DNA of 64,000 nucleotides from an uncultured Clostridia bacterium (GTDB lineage: Bacteria; Bacillota; Clostridia; Oscillospirales; Oscillospiraceae), in NCBI GenBank assembly GCA_930990965.1, contig CAKNRQ010000002.1, positions 1-64,000 of the forward strand, read 5' to 3'. Numbering within the stretch: position 1 is the first letter of the stretch; each line of letters opens with the position of its first letter. Under the pieces are notes generated by a model. The model saw nothing but the letters and a program-made list of their open reading frames with translations. It searched no databases and had not been told where the DNA came from. Position numbers and translations under genes: made by a program. Positions 1 through 8,512 of the stretch are shown here, piece after piece.

Positions 1-1779
1 CGCCGCAGCGCGGGCATTTGCCGACCACTTCGCGCCCGGTCGGGAACAGGACGCTGGCCTCCGCAACAGGCGTATAGTCCGAGACAAGGCCGCTGACCGT
101 GTGCTCGATGTCCGAAATGAAGCTGTCTGCATCCAACTCGCCACGCTCTATCTGCTTGAGGCGGCTCTCCCACTCGGCGGTGAGCAGCGGCGAGCGCAGC
201 GCTTCGGGCAGTACGGTCACAAGCGACGCTCCGGTATCTGTAGGCACGAGCTTGCCCTTGACGCGCTCGGCGAAGCCGCCGTTTACGAGCTTCTCAATAG
301 TCGCCGCGCGCGTGGCGGGAGTACCAAGGCCACGACGCTCTGCGTCCTCCGGTGCATCCTTTGCGCCGGCGCGCTCCATAGCGGCGAGCAGCGTGTCCTC
401 GGTGAAAGCGGTTGGCGGCGTGGTTTTACCTTCCTTGACAGTCGCAGTGTCTATGCTTAGGGAAGCGCCCTCGGAAAGCCCAGGCAGCGGCATCCACTCG
501 GGCGCGCCCTTGTACGTGCGCCAGCCGAGGTCGATGTTGGTCTTGCCACGGATCCTGAACGTGTGGCCGCCACACTCGGCCTCGACCGTGGTTTCAGCGT
601 AGGTAAACGGCGCGGACACAGCGCAGAGCAGCTGACGGCAGACAAGCCGCAGCACCGCCGCCTCGCCCTCTGGGAGCGCGGCAAGGTTGGCGCTCGCGGC
701 GCTCGCCGTCGGCACAACTGCGTGGTGGTCTGTCACCTTGGAGCTGTCGCAGACCTGTTCGGCGTTCACGCTCGCGGGCGCGTCCACATCCAGCAGCTTT
801 GCCGCGACGTTAACCAGCCCTGGCACCGTTGCCGCCATTCCGTCGGTGAGATAGCGGCTGTCCGTGCGTGGATAGGTCACAAAGTGCTTTTCGTATAGCG
901 ACTGGAGGTAGTCCAAAGTCTGCTGTGCCGTAAATCCCAGCTCACGATTGGCCTCTCGCTGGAGGGTGGTCAGGTCGTAGAGCGAGGGCGGGTTCTCACG
1001 CTTTTCTCGGCGCTCGACCCTTGTTATACGCACCTCGCCGTTGCAAGCGTTCGCAAGTGTGTCAGCTTCAGACTTCTCCAGGATTCGTTCACCAGATAGC
1101 GAAACACCGCCGCAGTTAACAGCGACAGTGAAGAAAGTTTCGAGCTTGAATTCCTCGATCTCGCGTTTTCGCTCGACGAGCAGCGCGAGCGTCGGCGACA
1201 CCACGCGCCCCACGTTGAGTGTACGGTGGTACACCAGCGACATAAGCCGCGTGGCGTTCATGCCGAAAAGCCAATCTGCCTTCGCACGGCAAAGCGCGGC
1301 AGCGTAGAGGTTGTCGTACTCAGCACCCGGGCGCATATTTTCATACGCTTTGCAAATCTCGTCCGGCTCCATGGAGCTGAGCCACAAGCGCTTCAGGGGC
1401 TTGTTGCAGCCCGCTTTTTTGTAGACTAGACGGAAAACGAGCTCTCCCTCACGACCGGCGTCGCAGGCGTTAACGACCTCTCCAACATCCTTGCGCTGCA
1501 TCAGGCCGCGCAGAATCTCGAACTGTTGACGCTTATCCCACATGACGACGGTTTGCCACGGGTTCGGTAGTATGGGCAAATCCTCACGCCGCCACTTGCC
1601 GAGCTTTTCATCGTAGGCCGTGGGCGTCGCCAGCTCAATCAGGTGTCCGCAGCACCAAGAGACGATGAGGCCATTTCCATGTATGCAGCCGTCGCCACGC
1701 ACGTTCGCCCCCAGCGCCGCGGCAATCGCGCGGGCGACAGAGGGTTTCTCAGTTATGATGAGGGTTTGTGTGTTCAATA
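1..1779 (-). CDS. topB: DNA topoisomerase III, C-terminus cut by window edge
   Basis: Type IA topoisomerase that passes single DNA strands through a transient break. Translation from the TTG at 1779 gives TLIITEKPSVARAI, the first Toprim motif with its Glu, then NACDAGREGEL, the acidic Toprim motif. Further on HFVTYPRTDSRYL carries the catalytic tyrosine. The last visible residues, GKCPRCG, begin a zinc-ribbon tail that runs off the window. No ATG lies near the conserved N-terminus; the TTG has AAGGAG nine bases upstream, so TTG is taken as start. Topoisomerases with the DAGREGE motif are common on integrative conjugative elements and plasmids, which fits the adjoining toxin-antitoxin and IS30 remnants. 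At least 593 residues are present. Family assignment is secure; mobile origin is inferred. Confidence 0.9.
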
Positions 1780-1806
1780 GTCATTGCTCCTTTTCGTGAC
1801 AAAATG

Positions 1807-1831
1807 AAAGAGGCCAGCGAAAGCTGGCCTC
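1807..1831 (-). terminator. hairpin after the toxin gene
   Basis: A 9-bp perfect stem (GAGGCCAGC / GCTGGCCTC, loop of 4) followed on the minus strand by TTTCATTTT. It lies between the toxin stop and the topoisomerase start and probably ends the toxin-antitoxin transcript. Confidence 0.6.
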
Positions 1832-1848
1832 TCGGTGTGGGATGAGCA

Positions 1849-2160
1849 TCAGAAATTACTGCGCGAGTAGCGAATCGTCAGTATAATCACCTGGCGTGTC
1901 ATTTCTTCAACTCTGAATATAATGGTATAATTCTTTACGAACAGCTGGCGGTAACCCTTGCCCGCGTAAATGCCGATCTGCCTCTCTGGACAGCGCTGCG
2001 GCATACTGCTCAGCGAGATCATCCCCACCTCAAGCTCGTCTATCAGGGAAACCGCTGTTCCCGGCTCCTGCAAATTCTTCGCAACATATCTGAAAATGTT
2101 TTCGAGGTCGCGTCGAGCCTCGTCAGTCATCCCTACATGGTAGGTTGCATTCTCATCCAA
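1849..2160 (-). CDS. RelE/ParE-family toxin
   Basis: A 103-residue protein with the RelE/ParE fold pattern: an N-terminal helical stretch (DEARRDLENIFRYVAK), a central strand region, and the C-terminal YRQLFVKNYTIIFRV and VIILTIRYSR motifs typical of ParE-like toxins. RelE members cut mRNA on the ribosome and ParE members poison gyrase; the sequence does not decide between them. The start overlaps the antitoxin stop by 8 bp, which indicates translational coupling, the usual arrangement for type II toxin-antitoxin operons. It sits beside a topoisomerase of mobile-element type, suggesting a stabilisation module of that element. Confidence 0.85.
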   Translation of the reverse strand: MDENATYHVGMTDEARRDLENIFRYVAKNLQEPGTAVSLIDELEVGMISLSSMPQRCPERQIGIYAGKGYRQLFVKNYTIIFRVEEMTRQVIILTIRYSRSNF

Positions 2161-2416
2161 GATATTTACCTCTCAACTCGTCGAACGTCTCTTTGACGTC
2201 GTGGAGCTTGCCGGTACGTCTGTACTCGGCTTCGGATGCGGCGATGGCGGCGTCGGTCTTAGCGGTTTCAAACATCTCTTCGTAGGTTTCCATGCTCATA
2301 ACGACCAAATCTCCATATCCGTTTTTGGTTATAAAGACAGGCTCTCGCTTGGCATGGCAGAAGTCCGAAATCTCGTTAGTGTTGCGCAAATCCGTAATGG
2401 GACGTATAAGCGGCAT
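2153..2416 (-). CDS. Phd/YefM-family antitoxin
   Basis: An 87-residue antitoxin. The N-terminus (PLIRPITDLRNTNEISDFC, then KREPVFITKNGYGDLVVMS, METYEEM) matches the Phd/YefM DNA-binding fold, and the C-terminal part is the flexible charged segment expected to wrap the toxin. It is the first gene of the pair and should repress its own promoter, which carries a palindrome at 2437-2455. The Shine-Dalgarno AAAGGAGG lies just upstream of the ATG. Cognate toxin is the overlapping downstream gene. Confidence 0.88.
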   Translation of the reverse strand: MPLIRPITDLRNTNEISDFCHAKREPVFITKNGYGDLVVMSMETYEEMFETAKTDAAIAASEAEYRRTGKLHDVKETFDELRGKYLG

Positions 2417-2436
2417 ATGCGTCGCCTCCTTTGTGC

Positions 2437-2468
2437 GTTATTATAGCATAATAACAGCAGAATAACAA
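2437..2468 (-). promoter_or_regulatory. toxin-antitoxin promoter with palindromic operator
   Basis: On the minus strand TTGTTA (2468-2463), a 17-bp spacer and TATAAT (2445-2440). An 8-bp perfect inverted repeat GTTATTAT-agc-ATAATAAC at 2437-2455 covers the -10 box, the position expected for autorepression by a Phd/YefM antitoxin. Confidence 0.65.
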
Positions 2469-2594
2469 CATATATTATTTCCTCAGGGTAAAATGCAAAG
2501 TTTAACTCCAGAGCAGAGAGAAAAGTGGCATTTAGTTTTGCACGAAGTTCCGGTAGAACAGGGGACGTTGTCCGTCGTGGAGGAAGGAGAACCC

Positions 2595-3604
2595 ATGGCA
2601 AATACGCATTCCCATTTAACGCTCTCAGACCGAACCTACATCGAGCAAACATTAGAGCGCCGTATGAAGTTCAAGGATATCGCCCTGTTCATCGAAAAAG
2701 ATCCAACCAAGGTTTCAAAGGAAATACGCCGACACAGGGTCGACAAAGAATCGGGACGGAAGACAGCATTGTGCGAAAACCGAAGCACTTGTACAAAGCA
2801 GCATATGTGTCACCAGCGTTACTGCAACAGGATGTGCGGGAAATGTACACTGCACTACTGCCATTCTTACTGTGAAGATGCTCCGGTATGCAGAAGGCTT
2901 GCTTCTCCACCATATGTTTGCAATGGCTGTGGAATTCGGAGCTGCAGGCAGGACTCAAAGTATTATTACCGCGCACAGATAGCCGAGAAAGGCTACCGCG
3001 AATTGCTATCAGAATCCCGCAGTGGGATTAACAAAACAGCCCTTGAATTGGACGATCTGGATCGCCTCATATCCTCGCTTCTGAAGCAGGGTCAGCCACT
3101 AAACAACATCTATGCAACACACGAGGATGAGATAGGCTGATCGAGACGCTCCATCTACCACCATCTTGAGCAAGGCGCTTTTTCAGCAGAGCCACTCGAC
3201 TTACTGGCTCGAAATATGCGTGCTGATGTCTGTGAAATTTTCGAGGCCATAGAAACGGTGCTTGGTACAGAAAAGATACAAGAACTTTTTGAGGTTGTTT
3301 TAACAGACAATGGCGCGGAATTTAAAAACCATCCCTGCTGGAACGAAACCTTTCCGGTCAACGCCGTACGCACATAATCCTCCCGAAAGGCCGTCCTTTC
3401 ACCTCTCTGACCAAAGCCCAGGTCATAACCATAATGAACCATATTAACAGCACCGCAAGGGCCAGCCTCAATGCCCGCACACCATTTGAGCTGGCCTCTC
3501 TGCTGCTTCCAGAGGCCCTCTTGAAATGGGCCGGGGCTGTTGCCGTCCCACATGACGATGTGCTTTTAAAGCTTCGCTTGTTAAAAATGGTGTCCCCGCC
3601 GTGA
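2595..3604 (+). pseudogene. IS30-family transposase, degenerate
   Basis: Start at 2595 is supported by GGAAGGAG upstream. The N-terminal half is intact: an IS30-type helix-turn-helix (LTLSDRTYIEQTL, FKDIALFIEKDPTKVSKEIR) and a cysteine-rich segment. It is broken by an in-frame TGA at 3138. The same frame resumes with SRRSIYHHLEQGAF, then skips to FEVVLTDNGAEF, which holds the second catalytic Asp; the stretch with the first Asp is deleted. Near 3350 the frame shifts and the C-terminal IS30 motif ILPKGRPF...MNHINSTAR follows to a stop at 3604; the segment with the catalytic Glu is missing. With two of three DDE residues gone it cannot be active. Terminal inverted repeats were not identified. 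Confidence 0.85.
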
Positions 3605-4021
3605 TACCATAAGCTAAGCAATTCTGAGCATCAATTGAACCCATTTGTTCCGACGGGCAGGATACCAGCCTTTCTTGGCGAGCGGAAGTTACTCTTGCAC
3701 AGATCCTCCCTCTCATCTGCGTTAGCATGCCCTTTTGCCTTTATGACCGTGAAAAATTAATCTGATTGTGCGGAGGCCTCCGCTTCTTTCGAGTCCGTAA
3801 GTCCTTTATACCGGCCCTTTCTTTTGCATAACCAGCTCTTACTTCAGCTGGCTTTTACTTATTCATATAACCTGAAACCGTTGATATTCCTAGCTTTTTT
3901 GCTCAAATGCTGTAAGAACACCCGTTCCACCACGTTGGGGCGAAGTTCGTTCGGCTCCGTTTCCGGCAAGTAGCCAAAGGCTATTGCCGAAAATTGCGCT
4001 CACTACCTTGCCCCTCCTCTC
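3605..4021. other. gene-free stretch after the transposase remnant
   Basis: No convincing coding sequence was found on either strand. The stretch carries a short palindrome (CGGAGGCCTCCG near 3771) but no promoter or RNA fold I can name. It may be the decayed edge of the mobile element to the left. Confidence 0.4.
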
Positions 4022-4054
4022 AAATCCGAAGCACTCGGCTTCGGATTTATTTTT
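4022..4054 (+). terminator. rho-independent terminator-like hairpin
   Basis: Perfect 11-bp stem AAATCCGAAGC / GCTTCGGATTT with loop ACTCG, followed by ATTTTTGC. No intact plus-strand gene lies just upstream, so it may belong to a lost gene of the element. A second 9-bp inverted repeat (AAAATTGAA / TTCAATTTT) follows at 4078-4110. Confidence 0.5.
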
Positions 4055-4135
4055 GCTTATTCACAATCCCTCCTTCCAAAATTGAACTCGCTCTGTCTGG
4101 TTTCAATTTTTAGTGAAAGCGGCTGATATACAAAC

Positions 4136-4165
4136 AGGAGGCTCTGCCAATGGGCAGAGCCTCCT
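4136..4165 (-). terminator. hairpin after stalk-domain gene
   Basis: A 13-bp perfect stem (AGGAGGCTCTGCC / GGCAGAGCCTCCT, loop of 4) 20 bp beyond the stop at 4186. The minus-strand tail is only mildly T-rich; the longer T run lies on the plus-strand side, so it may act in both directions. Confidence 0.6.
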
Positions 4166-4185
4166 TTGACTTTTTTATAATAATC

Positions 4186-5163
4186 TCACTTTACCAGATA
4201 GAGATTCAGCAGATTGCTGAGGGTATAAGAGGTGAGATAGGTCACGCCGCCGTCGTTGACGCAGGTGCCGTAGACTTCATAGGAGCTGCCGTCCGCATTC
4301 ACGCCGGTGATGGCTCCATCGGGCTTGGCAACGAAAATGTTCTGAGCGGCCTCATCGCCAGTAGAGGCGTAGGAAACCGTGACTCCGATCTCCTGATCCC
4401 AGCTCACGTTCAGGCCAAGAGCCTCGCATACGGCACGGATAGGAAACATCAGAACGCCGTCTTCGGTAGTTTTGGCAGCCTGCTCAACAGACTGACCGCT
4501 GACAGAAACGCTTCCATCCCCGGCGCAGGAAATGTAACCACGGTACTCATAGGGGAATACCATGACCTTCTCGGCCTCGCCTCGGCTGTTGGACCAAACC
4601 AGTATGCGGGTACCAGGAACCAGGTCACCCAGAGTGACAATGTTCTTGGTCAGGTAAGGCGTCAGAGTGGCCCCATCGGTCACAGTGAAGACCGTACCGC
4701 CGGCAGCGGTCAACTCCACTGAAGTGGGCATCTGGGTCTCACTGTCAGACTCGGTGACATTGGCGGCAATGATCTCATAGTACTGGGGCACGCGGTAATC
4801 TGCCGGTATATTTCCCAGGATGAGATACGCAGTGGTCTGAGGGGGCATGCTGAGGGTCATGACGGGACTGACCCAGGCATAGACGGTGTCTCCATCCTCA
4901 AGGTCTTTGATATCCATAGTCTCACCGGTAACGGCATCCAGGCAGATAATGGACTCACCGTGCAGGATTACTTCGTTGAGCGCAGTCTCGGAGTCATTCT
5001 GCAGCAGCAGGCCACCGTTATCGAGCCAGGTAAGTTTGCCCCAGACCATGACGGGGCCGGTCGTGTCGGTGCCTTCACCGCTCTCCCCAGCGGCAAAGGT
5101 TGGCACTACCAGGATAGCAGCGCAGAGGATCAGCGAGAATAACTTCTTCAATGTACGTTTCAT
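4186..5163 (-). CDS. secreted protein with copper-amine-oxidase-like stalk domain
   Basis: A 325-residue exported protein of unknown function. Start 5163 is chosen because AAGGAGA lies 7 bases upstream and it opens directly onto a signal peptide (MKRTLKKLFSLILCAAILVVP, cleavage after TFA). The middle holds beta-rich repeats without clear family motifs. Near residues 240-280 the pattern MFPIRAVCEALGLNVSWDQ matches the copper amine oxidase N-terminal (stalk) domain, which in Firmicutes occurs in cell-surface proteins and has no oxidase activity. It is monocistronic, flanked by hairpins at 4136 and 5354. Surface location is inferred; function is not. Confidence 0.7.
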   Translation of the reverse strand: MKRTLKKLFSLILCAAILVVPTFAAGESGEGTDTTGPVMVWGKLTWLDNGGLLLQNDSETALNEVILHGESIICLDAVTGETMDIKDLEDGDTVYAWVSPVMTLSMPPQTTAYLILGNIPADYRVPQYYEIIAANVTESDSETQMPTSVELTAAGGTVFTVTDGATLTPYLTKNIVTLGDLVPGTRILVWSNSRGEAEKVMVFPYEYRGYISCAGDGSVSVSGQSVEQAAKTTEDGVLMFPIRAVCEALGLNVSWDQEIGVTVSYASTGDEAAQNIFVAKPDGAITGVNADGSSYEVYGTCVNDGGVTYLTSYTLSNLLNLYLVK

Positions 5164-5353
5164 TTGACTTCTCCTTGTAACTATAGATTGCTGGTTTGCA
5201 GGCCATATGCCTGCGCCTTGTAATTCAGTCTGACTGTTGTCTGGTTTCACCCCTCCTCTCTGTATGGTTATGTGCCTCTAAAGACGAAAGCAGCAGGTGA
5301 AAAGTTTCCTCCGTAGAAGAGGAGAAAAAATTTTGCAGCAGCCGCTATCCTGC

Positions 5354-5390
5354 AAAAAATCGCCCGGCAAGCTTCATGCCTGCCGGGCGA
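5354..5390 (-). terminator. rho-independent terminator of TetR operon
   Basis: Perfect 10-bp stem (TCGCCCGGCA / TGCCGGGCGA) followed on the minus strand by TTTTTT. It lies 70 bp beyond the stop of the last gene of the TetR operon. Confidence 0.85.
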
Positions 5391-5462
5391 AGTCAAATAT
5401 TCACTTGCGTATAACTTCCGGAGGCTTGCTCCCGAAGCGGCTCAAACGAGCGCTCAAGGCGG

Positions 5463-5882
5463 TCAGTTTTTGAGCGCCAAGACTTTGCGCCTGATTTGCA
5501 ATAATAAAAGCACCAGGCTTACTCCCAGAAGAATGTGTCCGACTCCGGCCATGCCTGAGATTGCCGCGTCCATACCACGAGTGAGCTCGGTTTCCAAGAC
5601 CTGCAATACGCCTCTAACTACAAACATAACAGCAGTCAGATTCAGCCCAACCTGATAGACAGCCAAAATCCAGCGGGTTTTTGCCACTGTGAAAGAAAAG
5701 TTTCTCTCCAGCAACAGTAACAGCAGGAAAAACACCATCCCCAGCAGGAAGTAATGTGTATGTACTACTCCCAGGGTCGTCCTGGCCGTAAAACCGTTGA
5801 ACTTGGTGAACTCCCGATAGAACACTCCTCCAGCCATTGCCAGCACGGCATACAGCAGGGCCAAATTCATATACCGTTTCAT
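5463..5882 (-). CDS. DUF2871-family four-helix membrane protein
   Basis: A 139-residue integral membrane protein with four hydrophobic segments and the pattern FYREFTKFNGFTARTTLGVVHTHYFLLG, resembling the DUF2871 family. Function is unknown; the conserved His pair (VVHTHYF) inside a membrane segment is reminiscent of heme- or metal-binding membrane proteins, but that is speculation. It is the last gene of an operon 13 bp behind a second membrane protein and downstream of a TetR regulator, so it is probably induced with them. Shine-Dalgarno AAGGAGG precedes the ATG. Confidence 0.7.
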   Translation of the reverse strand: MKRYMNLALLYAVLAMAGGVFYREFTKFNGFTARTTLGVVHTHYFLLGMVFFLLLLLLERNFSFTVAKTRWILAVYQVGLNLTAVMFVVRGVLQVLETELTRGMDAAISGMAGVGHILLGVSLVLLLLQIRRKVLALKN

Positions 5883-5895
5883 GTTAGTGCCTCCT

Positions 5896-6561
5896 TTATT
5901 TGCATTCCTTTTTCATAGCGTAATACCCAATCAGCACCGTCCACACATAGGCGCAGGTCTTGGGAATCATCAGCATTCCTATCATGGGGACGGCGTCTGC
6001 CCACAACACTACCGGAATGTAAAATCCAAAGCTCAGTACTATGGTCAGCCACATCCACCGGAACGCGCGGTCTCCGCGCTCATTTGCGCTTCTATAGAAC
6101 AGTACGATTATCAGGAGCCCCAGCATGGCAAATGGAATGTTGCGGTAAATGCCCCATGAGAGAGGCGCCGCCGCACTTAGCCACTGGTTCTGCGGCATCA
6201 TGCACAGCGCGATTCGGATACCGGCCAAACAGTACACAGCCGCAGTCAGGCCGTTTTGACCTTTGACCTGATACCGCTGCCTCCAAACATAATAGAGCAG
6301 CACATAAAAAACCGTCATGGTAACAGAAGTAATCCATTTTCCCAATCCCAAAAGTACCGTATAATTCTCCAGCCCCGTAGTACACAGCGCCACGGCCCTT
6401 GGAATCAGGTGAAAAGAATCACCCGCTCCCAGCACTATGGCCATCCAGCCGAACAGCCGGAACTGGCTCTCCCCCCTGCTTCCCCGTATCATCAGGACAC
6501 CGATGGTTATGACAGAAATCAGATAGACCGCATCAAACAGGGTTTCTGCGATTGCTTGCAT
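5896..6561 (-). CDS. seven-helix membrane protein of unknown function
   Basis: A 221-residue membrane protein with about seven hydrophobic segments. Start 6561 (MQAIAETLFDAVYLISV) is chosen because GGAGAG lies upstream; an in-frame ATG at 6645 would add a polar 28-residue leader. I recognise no catalytic motif. Histidine and aromatic residues recur in the segments (GDSFHLIPRAVAL). It lies between tetR and the DUF2871 gene on one strand with short gaps, so the three are probably co-transcribed and the pair of membrane proteins may act together. Confidence 0.6.
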   Translation of the reverse strand: MQAIAETLFDAVYLISVITIGVLMIRGSRGESQFRLFGWMAIVLGAGDSFHLIPRAVALCTTGLENYTVLLGLGKWITSVTMTVFYVLLYYVWRQRYQVKGQNGLTAAVYCLAGIRIALCMMPQNQWLSAAAPLSWGIYRNIPFAMLGLLIIVLFYRSANERGDRAFRWMWLTIVLSFGFYIPVVLWADAVPMIGMLMIPKTCAYVWTVLIGYYAMKKECK

Positions 6562-6660
6562 AGTTCGCTCTCCTTCATAATCAATTGCATTCAAAATCTT
6601 TGCATGCTGAACTGCGTTCAGTTTTGCGTGTAAAAAAGCTCCCACGCCGCGGCGAGAATA

Positions 6661-7218
6661 TTAATAAAGAGTCCTGCGGACAATTTCCAGCACAGCGCCT
6701 GGGTCGTAGTCCTGGCGCAGCAGAGCAGACAACATCAGGGAAAACAGGACGTCTGCAAACTTTTCAACCGTGAACTGCTCATTGAAAGCATCAGGGCGAA
6801 CTCTGGCGTCCCGCTTTAGGACGGAACAAAGCCCGTCAAGAATGTGCTGCCAGGTTTGCTGCATGCGACGTTTCCCTTCAGACTTATCCTCGCGCATGAA
6901 GCTAAGCGAGTGTAGGGTAAAGAAACCGGGATACTGCCTGCATCCGTATTCCATGCGCCCGTATATCCAGGTAATGCAGGCCTGCGCGTCCTGGAACACA
7001 GTTGCGTCTTCTGGACGGTGGAAAATTTCACGCCAGACGCTTTCCACTGCGGCTCCCACCAGCTCTGCTTTGGAGTCAAAATAATTGTAGATGGAACCCA
7101 CAGATACGCCGCAGGCCGCAGCCACAGAGCGAATACTTACCGCAGACCAGCCCTGCTGCCGAATCAGCTCCCGGCTGGTTTTAAGAATCTCTTCTCTCGA
7201 TGTTACAACAGTATTCAT
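6661..7218 (-). CDS. TetR/AcrR-family transcriptional regulator
   Basis: A 185-residue repressor. Residues 8-52 form the TetR helix-turn-helix (EEILKTSRELIRQQGWSAVS, VAAACGVSVGSIYNYFDSK). The C-terminal two thirds is the helical ligand-binding and dimer domain; the ligand is not predictable. It is the first gene of an operon with two membrane proteins. Its promoter is a perfect consensus with a 13-bp palindrome directly downstream of the -10 box, so autorepression is very likely, and the membrane genes would be derepressed with it. Confidence 0.88.
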   Translation of the reverse strand: MNTVVTSREEILKTSRELIRQQGWSAVSIRSVAAACGVSVGSIYNYFDSKAELVGAAVESVWREIFHRPEDATVFQDAQACITWIYGRMEYGCRQYPGFFTLHSLSFMREDKSEGKRRMQQTWQHILDGLCSVLKRDARVRPDAFNEQFTVEKFADVLFSLMLSALLRQDYDPGAVLEIVRRTLY

Positions 7219-7233
7219 TCAACCACCTCAACT

Positions 7234-7274
7234 TGAACAATGTTCATTATACGGAAGTGCTATCACGTTGTCAA
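7234..7274 (-). promoter_or_regulatory. tetR promoter with operator
   Basis: Minus strand TTGACA (7274-7269), 17-bp spacer, TATAAT (7251-7246). The perfect palindrome TGAACA-A-TGTTCA at 7234-7246 abuts the -10 box and covers the expected transcription start, a classical TetR operator position. Confidence 0.85.
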
Positions 7275-7355
7275 GTAAAATCCGCAACAGGTATGAACTC
7301 CAAAACTCAAAATAAAGCTGCTTGTGCGGTTTTGTACTGATTATCGGAGATTTGC

Positions 7356-7396
7356 AAAGAGGGCCGCAGCCCATAAGGACTGCGGCCCTCTTTTGT
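7356..7396 (-). terminator. terminator of carbohydrate module A
   Basis: A 14-bp stem (AAAGAGGGCCGCAG / CTGCGGCCCTCTTT) 75 bp beyond the stop of the dehydrogenase gene. T-rich on both sides, so it may work in both directions. Confidence 0.7.
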
Positions 7397-7471
7397 TAAA
7401 ACTCAGCCGAAGCAGTACCGGCGTATCCGTGCGCAGCCTATGTGGCATGCCGTTACCGGCTGCTCACCTGC

Positions 7472-8500
7472 TTACACTTCTCCCCAGTCGGGAACTTTTA
7501 CCGTTATCTGCTCTTCACTGGACTTCTTCGCAGCCAGTGAATAGATAAGTGCGCTGATACCATCCGCAAGCGGGGTGTCAAATTCGCGGCCTTCCCGGAG
7601 GCACTTCTGGAACGCCTCATGTGCATAGAAGATAACGTCCCCAGTGGCCAAATCATAGCTGTCGTTGAATTTAATGCTCTCGGCGTACGGCATGTCCTCG
7701 GTTTTCCAGGTGAGGTTTGTGAACTCGAACATACCCTCTCCGGTGAGGAAAATAGAGCCCTTGGTACCGATGTATGCGCGTGAGCATGTAGGAATGTCAC
7801 AGGCCCAACTCGCGGCGATGGTACCGATGGCGCCATTGCGCAGACGGATAGAGATGCTGGTGTGGTTGTCAAACTTCGGTACACTGGCTATGGTTCCGGT
7901 GTAGTTGCAGCTTATTGTATCAAATCCACCGGCCATGGCTGTGATGAGTTTCCAGTCATGGCTGACGCTCTCCACCGTCATACCGCAGGCGAGATCCGGG
8001 TCAGTGCGCCAGCTGGCACCAAGATTCTTTGCATGGAAGCCAAAGCCCGGGCTCAGGCGGGAAAAAGCAATGTCCACAGGCTCGCCGAACATACCAGTCC
8101 TGACCAGTTCGAGCATCTTCTGGTACGCAGGGCGGTAGTAATGCGCAAAGCCTACCATTATTTTTCCGTCATACTTTTCTGCCATGGCCTTGAGCTGCAT
8201 GGCGTCCTCCATGGTGCAGGCAACAGGCTTCTCGAGGTAGAGCGGCACGTGGTGCTTTAGCACCATCTCCACATAGTCCAGTCTCTTGGTTGGCGGGGTG
8301 GAAATGACGGCGTAATCGGCTTGGGCGCACAGGGACTCGATTTCTTCATAGCCGACGGCTGGGCAACCGAACTCCTCGGAGACAATATGAGCATTGACCT
8401 CGCTTATATCAAAGCATCCGTTTATGCTGCCGCCAAGTCTGACAACAGCGCGACCGTGGTGGCGTGCAATATCGCCACAGCCGATAAGAAACACCTTCAT
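7472..8500 (-). CDS. Gfo/Idh/MocA-family oxidoreductase
   Basis: A 342-residue NAD(P)-dependent sugar or sugar-acid dehydrogenase. The N-terminus MKVFLIGCGDIARHHGRAV is a Rossmann dinucleotide site (GCGDIA), and LYLEKPVACTMEDA carries the EKP motif of the family; the C-terminal half is the alpha/beta substrate domain. It is the last gene of an operon with a TRAP transporter and split transketolase, 12 bp from the transketolase gene. The likely role is oxidation or reduction of the imported sugar or of the transketolase product. Substrate cannot be read from sequence. Shine-Dalgarno AAGGAGG precedes the ATG. Confidence 0.85.
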   Translation of the reverse strand: MKVFLIGCGDIARHHGRAVVRLGGSINGCFDISEVNAHIVSEEFGCPAVGYEEIESLCAQADYAVISTPPTKRLDYVEMVLKHHVPLYLEKPVACTMEDAMQLKAMAEKYDGKIMVGFAHYYRPAYQKMLELVRTGMFGEPVDIAFSRLSPGFGFHAKNLGASWRTDPDLACGMTVESVSHDWKLITAMAGGFDTISCNYTGTIASVPKFDNHTSISIRLRNGAIGTIAASWACDIPTCSRAYIGTKGSIFLTGEGMFEFTNLTWKTEDMPYAESIKFNDSYDLATGDVIFYAHEAFQKCLREGREFDTPLADGISALIYSLAAKKSSEEQITVKVPDWGEV

Positions 8501-8512
8501 TTTTTATCCTCC

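Noticed and set aside
3155..3728. minus-strand open frames of 86-132 codons
   Set aside because: Opposite to the transposase remnant, whose C-terminal motifs read on the plus strand.
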